The translations under genes were made by a program, and so were the position numbers. This document shows, one piece after another, positions 1-8,370 of a stretch of DNA of 64,000 nucleotides. Source of the stretch: Anaerolineae bacterium. Lineage in GTDB: Bacteria > Chloroflexota > Anaerolineae > Aggregatilineales > Aggregatilineaceae. Positions within the stretch are counted from its first letter, which is position 1, and every line of letters starts with the position of its first letter. Under the pieces are notes generated by a model. It was not told the DNA's origin, ran no database searches, and saw nothing but the letters and a program-made list of their open reading frames with translations. The stretch is from contig JAHDLB010000016.1 of the NCBI GenBank assembly GCA_018432315.1, forward strand, positions 62,001-126,000. The letters run 5' to 3'.

Positions 1-462
1 GTGCCGGAAATGCTGATCGCGGCGCGCGCGATGGCGGCGGCGCTCGACCTGCTCAAGCCGCACCTCGTCGAGCAGGGCGTCGAGCCGATCGGCAAGGTCG
101 CCATCGGCACGGTCAAGGGCGACCTGCACGACATCGGCAAGTCGCTGGTGGCGATGATGCTGGAAGGCGCGGGCTTCGAGATCATGGACCTGGGCGTGGA
201 CGTGGCGCCGGAGAAGTTCGTGAGCGCGCTCAACGACGGGGCGCAGATCGTCGCCATGTCGGCGCTGCTGACGACCACCATGCCCAACATGAAGGCGACC
301 ATTGCCGCCATCGAGCAGGCCGGGCTGCGCGACCGGACCAAGATTTTGATCGGCGGCGCGCCGGTGACCGAGGCGTACGCCAACGAGATCGGCGCGGATG
401 GCTACGCGCCGGACGCGTCCTCGGCGGTGCGCAAGGCGCGCGCGCTGATCGGCGCAGCCTGA
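1..462 (+). CDS. Corrinoid (B12-binding) methyltransferase subunit, 5' end cut by window
   Basis: This is the C-terminal part of a cobalamin-binding protein of the MtaC/MtbC/MetH-like type, which carries a methyl group on cobalt between two methyltransferases. The visible fragment contains the B12 signature DLHDIGKSLV (the His is the lower axial cobalt ligand) near residues 41-50, followed by a Rossmann-like fold with MSALLTTTMPNM and IGGAPVTEAYA, both typical of the family. The full family proteins are about 210 residues. This fragment has 153 and starts inside the helical cap domain, so the GTG at base 1 is probably not the true start and the gene begins outside the window. A strong terminator follows directly, so it is the last gene of its transcript. 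Its partner methyltransferases are not visible. Confidence 0.9.
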   Translation: MPEMLIAARAMAAALDLLKPHLVEQGVEPIGKVAIGTVKGDLHDIGKSLVAMMLEGAGFEIMDLGVDVAPEKFVSALNDGAQIVAMSALLTTTMPNMKATIAAIEQAGLRDRTKILIGGAPVTEAYANEIGADGYAPDASSAVRKARALIGAA

Positions 463-483
463 TCGAGTGGATCACACCGCGAG

Positions 484-513
484 AAAAACCGCAGGCTGAC
501 TGCGGTTTTTTGT
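484..513 (+). terminator. Rho-independent terminator after the corrinoid gene
   Basis: A perfect 11-bp stem (AAAAACCGCAG with CTGCGGTTTTT, loop GCTGA) ends in a run of T. The stem is A/T at its base, so it may work in both directions, but only the plus strand has an upstream gene. Confidence 0.9.
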
Positions 514-593
514 GATCGGGCGCTGGTGCGAAAATGCGCCGGACCCGCTACAATCGGCGTGAGGATTACCTGGCACGGAGGGGAGAGCAGCGT

Positions 594-2792
594 ATGGCAG
601 CCGACATTCACCCCGACGCGATCGCGTCGCTGATCGACGGCGATCACGGCGCTCCATTCGACCTGCTGGGGCCGCACCCGGCGGGTGACGGCGCGTGCTC
701 GATTCGCGTGTTTCGCCCCGGCGCCCGGTCGGCGTCTGTGATGCTCGACGGGTCCGGCGAACAGGTCCCCATGGCGCGCCTGCGCGACGAAGGGTTTTTC
801 GAGGCGACCGTCCCCGCGCCGGAAGGCACGCCCGGCTACCGGGTGGCGGTCGAGACCTACGAGGGCGAGCGCGAGACGTTCGTCGATCCGTATGCCTTCC
901 CGCCGGTGCTCACCGATTACGATCTGTACCTGTTCAGCGAGGGCCGCCACCTGGAGAGCTACGAGAAGCTCGGCGCGCACCTCCACACCCAGGATGGCGT
1001 GACGGGCGTGCGGTTCGCCGTGTGGGCGCCCAACGCCTACCGCGTCAGCGTGATCGGCGGCTTCAACCGCTGGGATGCGCGCGTGCACCCGATGCGCTAC
1101 CACGAGGGCAGCGGCGTGTGGGAGTTGTTCGTCCCCGGCGTGGGGGTGGGCGAGGCGTACAAGTACGACCTGCGCTCGCGCAACGGCGGCTATCACACCG
1201 AGAAGGCCGATCCCTACGGGTTCTACGCGGAGCTGCGCCCGCGCACCGCGTCGATCGTGGCCGACCTGGACGGATACGCATGGGGCGACGACGCGTGGAT
1301 GGCCGCGCGCGCGGCGGGCGGTACCCTGGAGCGCCCGATGTCGATCTACGAGGTGCACCTCGGATCGTGGCGGCGCAAGGACGGGAACGGCTTCCTGACC
1401 TACCGCGAGCTGGCGGACGAGCTGGTCGCCTACGCCCAGCAGATGGGCTACACCCACCTGGAGCTGATGCCGGTGGCCGAGCACCCGCTGGATGCCTCGT
1501 GGGGCTACCAGGTGACGGGCTACTTCGCGCCGACCAGCCGCTATGGGGCGCCCGAGGATTTCATGGCGTTCGTCGACGCCTGCCACCAGAACGGGATCGG
1601 CGTGATCCTGGACTGGGTGCCGGCTCACTTTCCCAAAGACGGCCACGCGCTGAGCTACTTCGACGGCACGCACCTCTACGAGCACGCCGACCTGCGCCAG
1701 GGCGAGCATCCCGACTGGGGCACGTACATCTTCAACTATGGCCGCAACGAGGTACGCAACTTCCTGCTGAGCAACGCGCTGTTCTGGCTGAAGAAGTACC
1801 ACATCGACGGGCTGCGCGTCGACGCGGTGTCGTCCATGCTGTACCTCGACTTTGGCCGCAAAGAGGGCGAGTGGATCCCCAACGAGTACGGCGGCAACGA
1901 GAACTTGCCGGCCATCAGCTTTTTGCAGGAAGCCAACGCCGTGATCCATGCCGAGGCGCCCGGCGCGGTGACCATCGCCGAAGAGTCGACCGCGTGGCCG
2001 ATGGTGTCGCGCCCGACGTACCTGGGCGGCCTGGGGTTCACGCTCAAGTGGAACATGGGCTGGATGCACGACACGCTCGAATACATCAGCCAGGACCCGG
2101 TCTACCGGCGCTGGCACCACCACAAGCTGACCTTCTCGCTGGTGTACGCCTTCAGCGAGAATTTCGTGCTCTCGCTCTCGCACGACGAGGTCGTGCACCT
2201 CAAAGGCTCGATGATCGACAAAATCCCCGGCGATTGGTGGCAGAAATTCGCCACGCTGCGCCTGCTGTTCGGCTACCAGTACACGCACCCCGGCAAGAAG
2301 CTCAACTTCATGGGCGCGGAGTTCGGCCAGTGGCGCGAGTGGAGCGAGCAGCGCAGCCTGGACTGGCACCTCGCCGAGCAGTTTGACACGCACCGCAAGC
2401 TGCAAGCCTGGGTCCGCGACCTGAACCGCGCCTATCACCAGCAGCCCGCGCTCTACGAGCGGGACTTCGACCCGGCGGGCTTTCGCTGGATCGAGGCCAA
2501 CGATGCCGATCAGAGCGTGTTCAGCTACCTGCGCTTCGCCGCCGACCCGTCCGATTTCGTGGTGGTGGTGTGCAACTTCACGCCGGTGCCGCGCCACGAC
2601 TACCGCATCGGCGTGCCGGAGCCGGGCTTCTACGCCGAGATCCTCAACAGCGACGCGGCGGCCTACGGCGGCGGCAACGTCGGCAACCTGGGCGGCAGGC
2701 AGGCCGACTCGCTGGGCTGGCACGGTTTCGCGCACAGTCTCAGCCTGACGCTCCCGCCGCTGGGCGTGATCGTGCTCAAGCCGGCGCGGTGA
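594..2792 (+). CDS. glgB: 1,4-alpha-glucan branching enzyme (GH13)
   Basis: This enzyme makes the alpha-1,6 branches of glycogen in the cytoplasm. The protein of 732 residues has the usual layout: an N-terminal CBM48-type domain with [18 protein letters not shown], a GH13 barrel and a C-terminal beta domain ending [12 protein letters not shown]. The four GH13 regions are clear: DWVPAHF, GLRVDAV (nucleophile Asp410), AEEST (acid Glu463) and LSHDEVVH (Asp531). I chose the ATG at 594 because it follows GGAGGGGAG at a good distance. An upstream in-frame ATG at 534 would put the promoter-like TACAAT (549-554) inside the gene. No other glg gene is adjacent, so it appears to be a single-gene unit, converging with the subtilase gene downstream. 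Confidence 0.97.
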   Translation: MAADIHPDAIASLIDGDHGAPFDLLGPHPAGDGACSIRVFRPGARSASVMLDGSGEQVPMARLRDEGFFEATVPAPEGTPGYRVAVETYEGERETFVDPYAFPPVLTDYDLYLFSEGRHLESYEKLGAHLHTQDGVTGVRFAVWAPNAYRVSVIGGFNRWDARVHPMRYHEGSGVWELFVPGVGVGEAYKYDLRSRNGGYHTEKADPYGFYAELRPRTASIVADLDGYAWGDDAWMAARAAGGTLERPMSIYEVHLGSWRRKDGNGFLTYRELADELVAYAQQMGYTHLELMPVAEHPLDASWGYQVTGYFAPTSRYGAPEDFMAFVDACHQNGIGVILDWVPAHFPKDGHALSYFDGTHLYEHADLRQGEHPDWGTYIFNYGRNEVRNFLLSNALFWLKKYHIDGLRVDAVSSMLYLDFGRKEGEWIPNEYGGNENLPAISFLQEANAVIHAEAPGAVTIAEESTAWPMVSRPTYLGGLGFTLKWNMGWMHDTLEYISQDPVYRRWHHHKLTFSLVYAFSENFVLSLSHDEVVHLKGSMIDKIPGDWWQKFATLRLLFGYQYTHPGKKLNFMGAEFGQWREWSEQRSLDWHLAEQFDTHRKLQAWVRDLNRAYHQQPALYERDFDPAGFRWIEANDADQSVFSYLRFAADPSDFVVVVCNFTPVPRHDYRIGVPEPGFYAEILNSDAAAYGGGNVGNLGGRQADSLGWHGFAHSLSLTLPPLGVIVLKPAR

Positions 2793-2867
2793 TCGCGCCC
2801 CGCGCTCGTTTCTCCCCGCTCGCCAACACCATCGACGTATCGCGCTAGCCCGGTTTCTTCACCGTGG

Positions 2868-2901
2868 AAAACGCACCAGGGGAACCCGAAGGCTCCCCTG
2901 G
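2868..2901 (-). terminator. Terminator of the large subtilase gene
   Basis: On the minus strand an 11-bp stem with one mismatch is closed by a C(TTCG)G tetraloop and followed, after TGCG, by a short T run. It lies 43 bases past the stop codon of the subtilase gene. Confidence 0.6.
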
Positions 2902-2943
2902 CGGCGGTTGAGTGGGCGCGGAGCCTGCGCTCCGGCCCCGCGT

Positions 2944-5900
2944 TTACGGAATGTCGATGATGAAGCTGCGCACGCCGCTCCAGTTCCCGGCGACGCCCAG
3001 GTCGGTCACGGCGCGCACGCGCCAGAAGTACCGGCCCTCGGCCAGCGCGGGCAGTTGCTGCGTGGTGACGGACGTCCCGCTGAGCGTGATCGGGCTGCCG
3101 AAGTTGCGTTGGGCGTCCAACTGGACCTCGTACACCACCCGCCCGTAGCGATCCTTGTTGATCTCCTGCCACGACACCTCGACGATGTTGGTGGCGTGGA
3201 CGCTGCCGCTGGGCGGGCCCAGCAGGCGCGGCGCGGGCGGCACGGTCGTAGTCACGGTGAAGCTGAACACCACGTCGGATATTTGGAAGCCCACCGGCGT
3301 GTCGGGATCGACGCGCCAGTAGTAGACGCCCTCGCCTAGCGCCTCGGTGATGTCGGCGCGATAATTCGTCCGGTCGACGATGTGCTGGATCAGCGGGCTG
3401 CTGAAGTCCGGGTCATTATCGACCAGCAGGCGGTAGTTGGTGATGCCCGTCATCGCCGCCCAGGTGAAGCGCGGGCGCACGGTGTCCCGCGTGCGGAGCA
3501 CCTGCTGGTTGGCGGGCTTCTTCAGGTTGGTGAAGATGAACTGCGACGTTGCAGTCGGCGGGCCGTAGTTATAGGCCGCGTCGCGCGCCCACACGCGCCA
3601 GTAGTAGAAGCCCGGCTCGTACAGGGCCTCGGCTGGCCCGAAGCGGTAGACGTTCTTGTTGCCCACGTCGCCCGAAAAGACGCTCGGCCCGTCGAACGTC
3701 GGGGACATAGACACTTGCAGGAAGTAGCCCTTCGCGCCGGTCACGCGACGCCAGCGGAAGACCGGCGTGTTTTTGTCGATCGACTGGTTTTCGCGCGGGC
3801 TGTTGAGCACGGGCGAGACGGTCGGCGCTTCGTTGTCGATCTCGAACCAGCGCAGCCGGCTCCACGGGCCGGGTTCGGGCTGGCTGACGCGCACCCGCCA
3901 GAAGTACCGGCCATCAGCGGCGAAGTACTGCGTCAGGCTGGACGACGCGGCGAACTCCTCGATCACCGGCGAGCTGAAGTCGCGGTTGTCGTCCACCTGC
4001 AGCTCGTATTCGGTGGCGTTCAGGACCGGCTGCCACATGAAGGTGATGTAGTGGCTCCGCGTGAATGAGCGGTTGGCCGGTTCGATGCTGACTGGGCGCA
4101 GGCCCTCGGGCAGCGGGGTCGAGCCGGGCGCGGCCAGGCTCTGGAAGCGCGCGACGAGCTCGCCGTAGGGGTGTAGCTGTGACGCGTTGCCGTACCCGCC
4201 GATCAGGATGATATACGTGTTGCCGGGCGCCACGTCCACATCGACCAGCGACTGCCGCGAGTAGAGCACGTTGCCCTCGACGATGTCGTCGTTGCAGGCG
4301 ATCTGCGTCAGGCTGCCGCGCGTCCCCAGGAAGACGCCGATGATCGTGTCGAAATCGGAAGCCACGGTGTCGATCCGCAGCCGCTCGTTTTGGGTGGGCG
4401 TGTATTCGTACCACAGGGTATGCGCGACGGCGCCGCAGGTCGTGGTCGGGTCGTCGAGCGCATTGGACGCCGGCATCGTGTCCGGGATCGTGTCGGTGAA
4501 GGGCAGCTCCGTGATCACGGTTGGCGTGTCGAAGTTGTCGTTGGTGAGCGACGACGTGACCTTCGCCGCGCGGAAGTCCAGATCGCCAACCGTGTCCTCG
4601 TCATACTCGAGCGTGCTGATCATGATAGCGTAGTCCGTGCCGGCCACCATCGGGACGGCGAACTGGCTTTCGCCCTGGAGCGCTATGCCGCGATTCGGAT
4701 CGGTGCCGTCCAGCGGCAGGCCGTCCGCGCCGAGGTCCAACTCACCGACCAGGGTGCCGCCGGTGCTGCACGCTTCGGGATATAGGGTTGGTGGGGTAGA
4801 ACTACCCTCCCGCCGGAAGATCCCGATGGCGACGTCCATGGTCTGAGCGTTACCGTCGAGGTCCGTGTTCGACACGTCGAACAGGACCACCTGGGACTCA
4901 GGGGGCGTGTAGGAGTACCACACCGTCTTGTTGCCGGGGTAGGCGCAGTAGTTGAACGGATCGTAGGGCGACCGGGTGGCGTTGGTCAGGCTGACCACGT
5001 CCTGGTAATAGCCGTCGGGATAGGTGCCCGGATCGAGCGTGCCGAGGTCGGGGATCGTCTTGCCGGGATAGTCGTCGTTGTCCGGCGGCCCGATGATCTC
5101 GGTCACGTTCAGGTCGACGCGGCCCGACGAACCGGCCCAGCCATCGACCATGATGTAGTAGGTGACGCCCGCCTGCACGGTCGCCAGCGCGCCCTCCATC
5201 GACTCGTCTTCGGGCGGCAGGCTCAGCGCGCCGGGCTTGTTCGCCGCGCTGGCCGCCATCGCCGCCAGATTCAGGTTGACGTCCACGCCGTAGTAGCCGC
5301 ACGCGACTTCGTTCAGGTTACCGGGTATCCCGGCCCAGACGCTGATCCGCGTGGGGAAGTCATCCCCGGCGCTGAAGCGGACGCGCTGGTCCACGGCGGG
5401 CGTGTACGTCCACCACACCGTTGGGCCGAGCCAGTTGTTGCTGGCGCAGCGCGGCATCGGGTCGGTCGCGACCGTCGTCGCGCCGTGGGTGACGATGTCG
5501 CTGTTGGTGTACGGCAGCGCGTCGATGTTCAGGGCATTGGCGATGTCGTCGTTGACCGGGGTGACGACTTCTTCCACGGTGAGCTGGAAGTCGCCGGTGG
5601 TGGTCCACCAGCCGCCGGTCAGGATGTAGTACGTGGTGCCCGCCGTGACGTTCATGTTCAGCAGGGCGGTGAGCGTGCCGTTGGCGTCGTCGTTGCAGCC
5701 GACTTCGGTCAGGTTGCCGCGCGTGCCGGTATACACGCCGAGCACGCTGTCGTTCGTCGTGGTGATCCCGGTGGTCAGGTGCGAGCCGAAGGTGCTGAAC
5801 GTCACTGGCCCGCTCGTCGTGGGCGTGAACGAGAACCACACCGTATGCTGGAGCGGGTAGCTGCCATACGTGCAGGACGGCGTCGGATCGTCGTGGTAGG

Positions 5901-7854
5901 CGGTGAAGTTGTCGAGATCAATCACGGCCCCCGGCGGCGAGTCGGTCGAGCTGTTATACGGCAGGGCCGGGATCTCGAAAGCGATGTCGATATCGTCGCC
6001 CGCCACCGTCGATGGCGGCTCGGTGGGCAGCGGTGTGGTCGGGGGCTTGATGTGCAGCGCCTCGTCGATCTGGATGCGCGGCGTGATGACGCCGTTGCGC
6101 GTGTCCTGGATCAGCGTGCCCTTGTTCTGGAAGGTGAACAGCACGTCCGCGACGGCCTTGTTGTGGTTGCCCTGGCCGGACTTATACAGCGCCCACGCCC
6201 CGGCGACGTGCGGGGCGGCCATCGAGGTGCCGCTGAAGCTGGCGTAACAGCCATCCGCGCCGCAGCCCCCGTTGTCCGGAATGGACGAGGTGATCGCCAT
6301 GCCGGGCGCCAGCAGGCTGAGGAACGGCGCGCTGTTCGAGAAGCCCGCGACCAGGTCGGCGTCGGTCGTCGCGCCCACGCTGATCGCGCTCGAAATGCAG
6401 GCGGGAGCGGACAGCGCCGTCGTCAGGCCGCCGTTGCCGGAGGCCACCACGGTGGCGATATCCGCCGCGCGCAGCGAGTCGATGATCGCCTTGACCGCGC
6501 GGTTGTCCGCGTCACAGGTCGCCTGGTCGCTGTATTGGCCGCCGCCCAGGCTCAGGTTGACGGCGGCGATGTCGAGCTCGTCGCGCAGGCCGTACACGTA
6601 TTGCAGGCCCGCCACGTAGTCGGATGTCCAGGTGGCGATGTCCGGCGGGCTGATGCCGGGGAAGTAGGTGAACACCTGCACGCCGATGATCTGCGCCTTG
6701 GACGCCACGCCGTTGAACGTAATGGCGGCGCTGCCCGGCACGGCGGCACCGGCGGCAATGCCGGCGACGTGGGTCCCGTGCGAGCAGTTCATGCCGTATT
6801 CGTTGACGCACTTGGTGAACGGATCAGCCGCGCCCGCGCCGATTTGCTGCGTCTGGCCGTTGGGGCACAGCGTCTCGTTGACGTAGCCGTAGACGAGGCC
6901 ATCCGACGAGAAGCAGGCTTCCCGCACGACGCGCGAGCTGCCGAATTCATCTTGCAGGAAGGGGTGGTTCCGGTCGATGCCCGTGTCGAGGATGGCGACG
7001 GTCTGCCCCTCGCCCCAGATATCCTCGGCATGCGCGGCTGCCGCGCCGGTGATCATGGTGGCGTTGTCCAGCGCCACCCGGTTCAGCCGGTCGCGCTCGA
7101 TGCTGACCACGCCGCGCGACGTCGCCAGCCGGGTGATGCCGGCTTGGTCGACGCTGACCGCCATGAACGGCACCGCCCAGAACGTGTTATGCACCCGGTA
7201 GCTGGTCCCGGCCAGCTCGTTGAGAATGCCGGATTGCGCGCTCTGGATGGCCGCGCGCTGCGCGCCGACCTGCGACGCGTCGATCGCGCTCTCGACCTGG
7301 AATGGCACGTTCAGCCCCACGATCACGCGCACCGAGCCCTTTTGCGCGGCTTCGTCGACCAGCGGTTGGTACTTCAGCGGGATCGCCACTTCGGTCGGCG
7401 CCACGACTGTCACTTCGATCGGCGGGGCCGGCATCGGGGCGTCGGTGGGTTTCTCGACGGGAGACTCGGTTGGGGGCGCTGGAGGCAGTTCCTTGGTTTC
7501 AACCGGCGCCGGTTGGGGCGCGTTGATGTCGTCATCCGGTGGACCCGGGTCCTTCCCCTCTACCGGGTCGGTGGGCAGGCCGATCGGGTCCGGCTCGCCC
7601 GGCTCCTCGGTGGGGGGCAGGCCCGGCTCGGGCGTGCTGGGGACGTCGGTGGGCGTTTCCCCCGGCCCCAACTGTACCGGGTCCTCGGTCGGCGGCTGTT
7701 GGGGATCTCCTACCGGCGGGCCATCCGGCGGCGGGGTCTGGGTGAGTTCCTGGGCGATGGCCGGCGAGCCGATCACCGCCAGCGCAACCAACGCGGCTGC
7801 GACGACCAGCGCCAGGCCGATAGCCCGGCGGTCATGCGAGCGTATTACGGACAT
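2944..7854 (-). CDS. Secreted S8 family (subtilisin-like) peptidase with PPC and fibronectin III-like repeats
   Basis: A large exported serine protease of 1636 residues. A signal peptide (hydrophobic core LALVVAAALVALAVIGS, then AIAQ) is followed by a Pro/Thr/Glu-rich linker of about 110 residues and a propeptide-like segment. The S8 domain follows, with Asp290 (AILDTGID), His359 (SHGTHVAG) and Ser544 (SGTSMAAPHVAG). The C-terminal half holds about four PPC-type beta domains (motifs such as GVYTGTRGNLTEVGCNDD), then four to five fibronectin III-like repeats recognised by FRWRRVTGAKGYFLQV-type strands ending YFWRVR. The ATG at 7854 was preferred over one 60 bases upstream because GGAGG lies eight bases before it. 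The tail probably binds the cell surface or a polymer. The substrate is unknown. Confidence 0.95.
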   Translation of the reverse strand: MSVIRSHDRRAIGLALVVAAALVALAVIGSPAIAQELTQTPPPDGPPVGDPQQPPTEDPVQLGPGETPTDVPSTPEPGLPPTEEPGEPDPIGLPTDPVEGKDPGPPDDDINAPQPAPVETKELPPAPPTESPVEKPTDAPMPAPPIEVTVVAPTEVAIPLKYQPLVDEAAQKGSVRVIVGLNVPFQVESAIDASQVGAQRAAIQSAQSGILNELAGTSYRVHNTFWAVPFMAVSVDQAGITRLATSRGVVSIERDRLNRVALDNATMITGAAAAHAEDIWGEGQTVAILDTGIDRNHPFLQDEFGSSRVVREACFSSDGLVYGYVNETLCPNGQTQQIGAGAADPFTKCVNEYGMNCSHGTHVAGIAAGAAVPGSAAITFNGVASKAQIIGVQVFTYFPGISPPDIATWTSDYVAGLQYVYGLRDELDIAAVNLSLGGGQYSDQATCDADNRAVKAIIDSLRAADIATVVASGNGGLTTALSAPACISSAISVGATTDADLVAGFSNSAPFLSLLAPGMAITSSIPDNGGCGADGCYASFSGTSMAAPHVAGAWALYKSGQGNHNKAVADVLFTFQNKGTLIQDTRNGVITPRIQIDEALHIKPPTTPLPTEPPSTVAGDDIDIAFEIPALPYNSSTDSPPGAVIDLDNFTAYHDDPTPSCTYGSYPLQHTVWFSFTPTTSGPVTFSTFGSHLTTGITTTNDSVLGVYTGTRGNLTEVGCNDDANGTLTALLNMNVTAGTTYYILTGGWWTTTGDFQLTVEEVVTPVNDDIANALNIDALPYTNSDIVTHGATTVATDPMPRCASNNWLGPTVWWTYTPAVDQRVRFSAGDDFPTRISVWAGIPGNLNEVACGYYGVDVNLNLAAMAASAANKPGALSLPPEDESMEGALATVQAGVTYYIMVDGWAGSSGRVDLNVTEIIGPPDNDDYPGKTIPDLGTLDPGTYPDGYYQDVVSLTNATRSPYDPFNYCAYPGNKTVWYSYTPPESQVVLFDVSNTDLDGNAQTMDVAIGIFRREGSSTPPTLYPEACSTGGTLVGELDLGADGLPLDGTDPNRGIALQGESQFAVPMVAGTDYAIMISTLEYDEDTVGDLDFRAAKVTSSLTNDNFDTPTVITELPFTDTIPDTMPASNALDDPTTTCGAVAHTLWYEYTPTQNERLRIDTVASDFDTIIGVFLGTRGSLTQIACNDDIVEGNVLYSRQSLVDVDVAPGNTYIILIGGYGNASQLHPYGELVARFQSLAAPGSTPLPEGLRPVSIEPANRSFTRSHYITFMWQPVLNATEYELQVDDNRDFSSPVIEEFAASSSLTQYFAADGRYFWRVRVSQPEPGPWSRLRWFEIDNEAPTVSPVLNSPRENQSIDKNTPVFRWRRVTGAKGYFLQVSMSPTFDGPSVFSGDVGNKNVYRFGPAEALYEPGFYYWRVWARDAAYNYGPPTATSQFIFTNLKKPANQQVLRTRDTVRPRFTWAAMTGITNYRLLVDNDPDFSSPLIQHIVDRTNYRADITEALGEGVYYWRVDPDTPVGFQISDVVFSFTVTTTVPPAPRLLGPPSGSVHATNIVEVSWQEINKDRYGRVVYEVQLDAQRNFGSPITLSGTSVTTQQLPALAEGRYFWRVRAVTDLGVAGNWSGVRSFIIDIP

Positions 7855-7948
7855 AACACCTGCCTCCAAACCATGTTTCACCTTCGAAATAGGGAGACCC
7901 CACGACGAATTCAACAGGCGTCTCCCTGCCGGTGGAACGCATGCGGCA

Positions 7949-7986
7949 CAAAACGAAACACCCGGCCACGGTGGCGCTCCGGGTGT
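7949..7986 (-). terminator. Terminator inside the subtilase 5' leader (possible attenuator)
   Basis: On the minus strand ACACCCGG and CCGGGTGT form an 8-bp perfect outer stem around an inner GCCA/TGGC stem, followed by TTCGTTTTG. It lies 95 bases upstream of the subtilase ATG and about 300 bases downstream of a promoter reading the same way. It therefore either ends a separate small RNA or can switch expression of the peptidase. Confidence 0.75.
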
Positions 7987-8284
7987 GCGTATCGAGTATT
8001 AGATGAAGCGTGGCAACGCAGAGCGGGGCCGCTCGGCGAGGCAGGGTGTAGGGCGCGCGCGGGTCTCATCACGGAGCAGGCTCCCCCCATCCGTGACCGG
8101 GCGGCAAAACCGGCAATACGATCCGTGTACCTGTCATCCCCCGAAGGCTCCCCCTGCTGTACTGCCGGCGAACACGATCGCGATTGGCGCGCTCCCGCCT
8201 GACGGACGTTGTTGGCATCCGTTAGCGGGCCCCGCCAAAGGTTATTCGATAGTTAACAGTTCATTGTGTCCCAACGCTAACCTG
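7949..8284 (-). ncRNA. Candidate structured leader RNA or small RNA upstream of the subtilase gene
   Basis: The stretch between a near-consensus minus-strand promoter and a strong terminator is about 330 bases and contains no convincing gene. It holds long perfect stems: CGCTAAC at 8275-8281 pairs with GTTAGCG at 8221-8227, and TCACGGA at 8069-8075 pairs with TCCGTGA at 8090-8096. I compared it by eye with tmRNA, RNase P, 6S RNA, and cobalamin and c-di-GMP-I riboswitch signatures and recognised none. Whether it is a riboswitch-like attenuator or an independent RNA is open. Confidence 0.4.
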
Positions 8285-8290
8285 TCTCAC

Positions 8291-8319
8291 ATTATAGGCC
8301 ACGCGGCAGGCTTTGGCAA
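8291..8319 (-). promoter_or_regulatory. Promoter for the subtilase leader
   Basis: On the minus strand TTGCCA (8314-8319) and TATAAT (8291-8296) are separated by exactly 17 bases, giving a predicted start near 8284 and a leader of about 430 bases before the ATG at 7854. Confidence 0.75.
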
Positions 8320-8330
8320 TCGGTCAACAT

Positions 8331-8370
8331 GTAAAAAACTGTAAAAATCCTGTGTGAGCCGCCCCGCTCA
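8331..8370 (-). terminator. Terminator of the giant membrane protein gene
   Basis: The stop codon at 8368-8370 is itself part of a TGAGC/GCTCA hairpin (8355-8370). It is followed on the minus strand by two T-rich runs (rc of 8331-8350). Confidence 0.6.

Noticed and set aside
402-2735. Long open frame antisense to glgB
   Set aside because: High-GC artefact: the complement of the glgB codons stays open by chance, and the protein is low-complexity (His/Arg/Val/Ala-rich) with no domain.
5485-8202. Open frame of about 900 codons antisense to the large subtilase gene
   Set aside because: Arg/Gly/Asp-rich composition without motifs; the opposite strand encodes a clear S8 peptidase with catalytic triad.
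8070-8222. A 49-codon open frame inside the subtilase leader (minus strand)
   Set aside because: No ribosome binding site and strongly Arg-rich composition as expected from GC-rich non-coding DNA.
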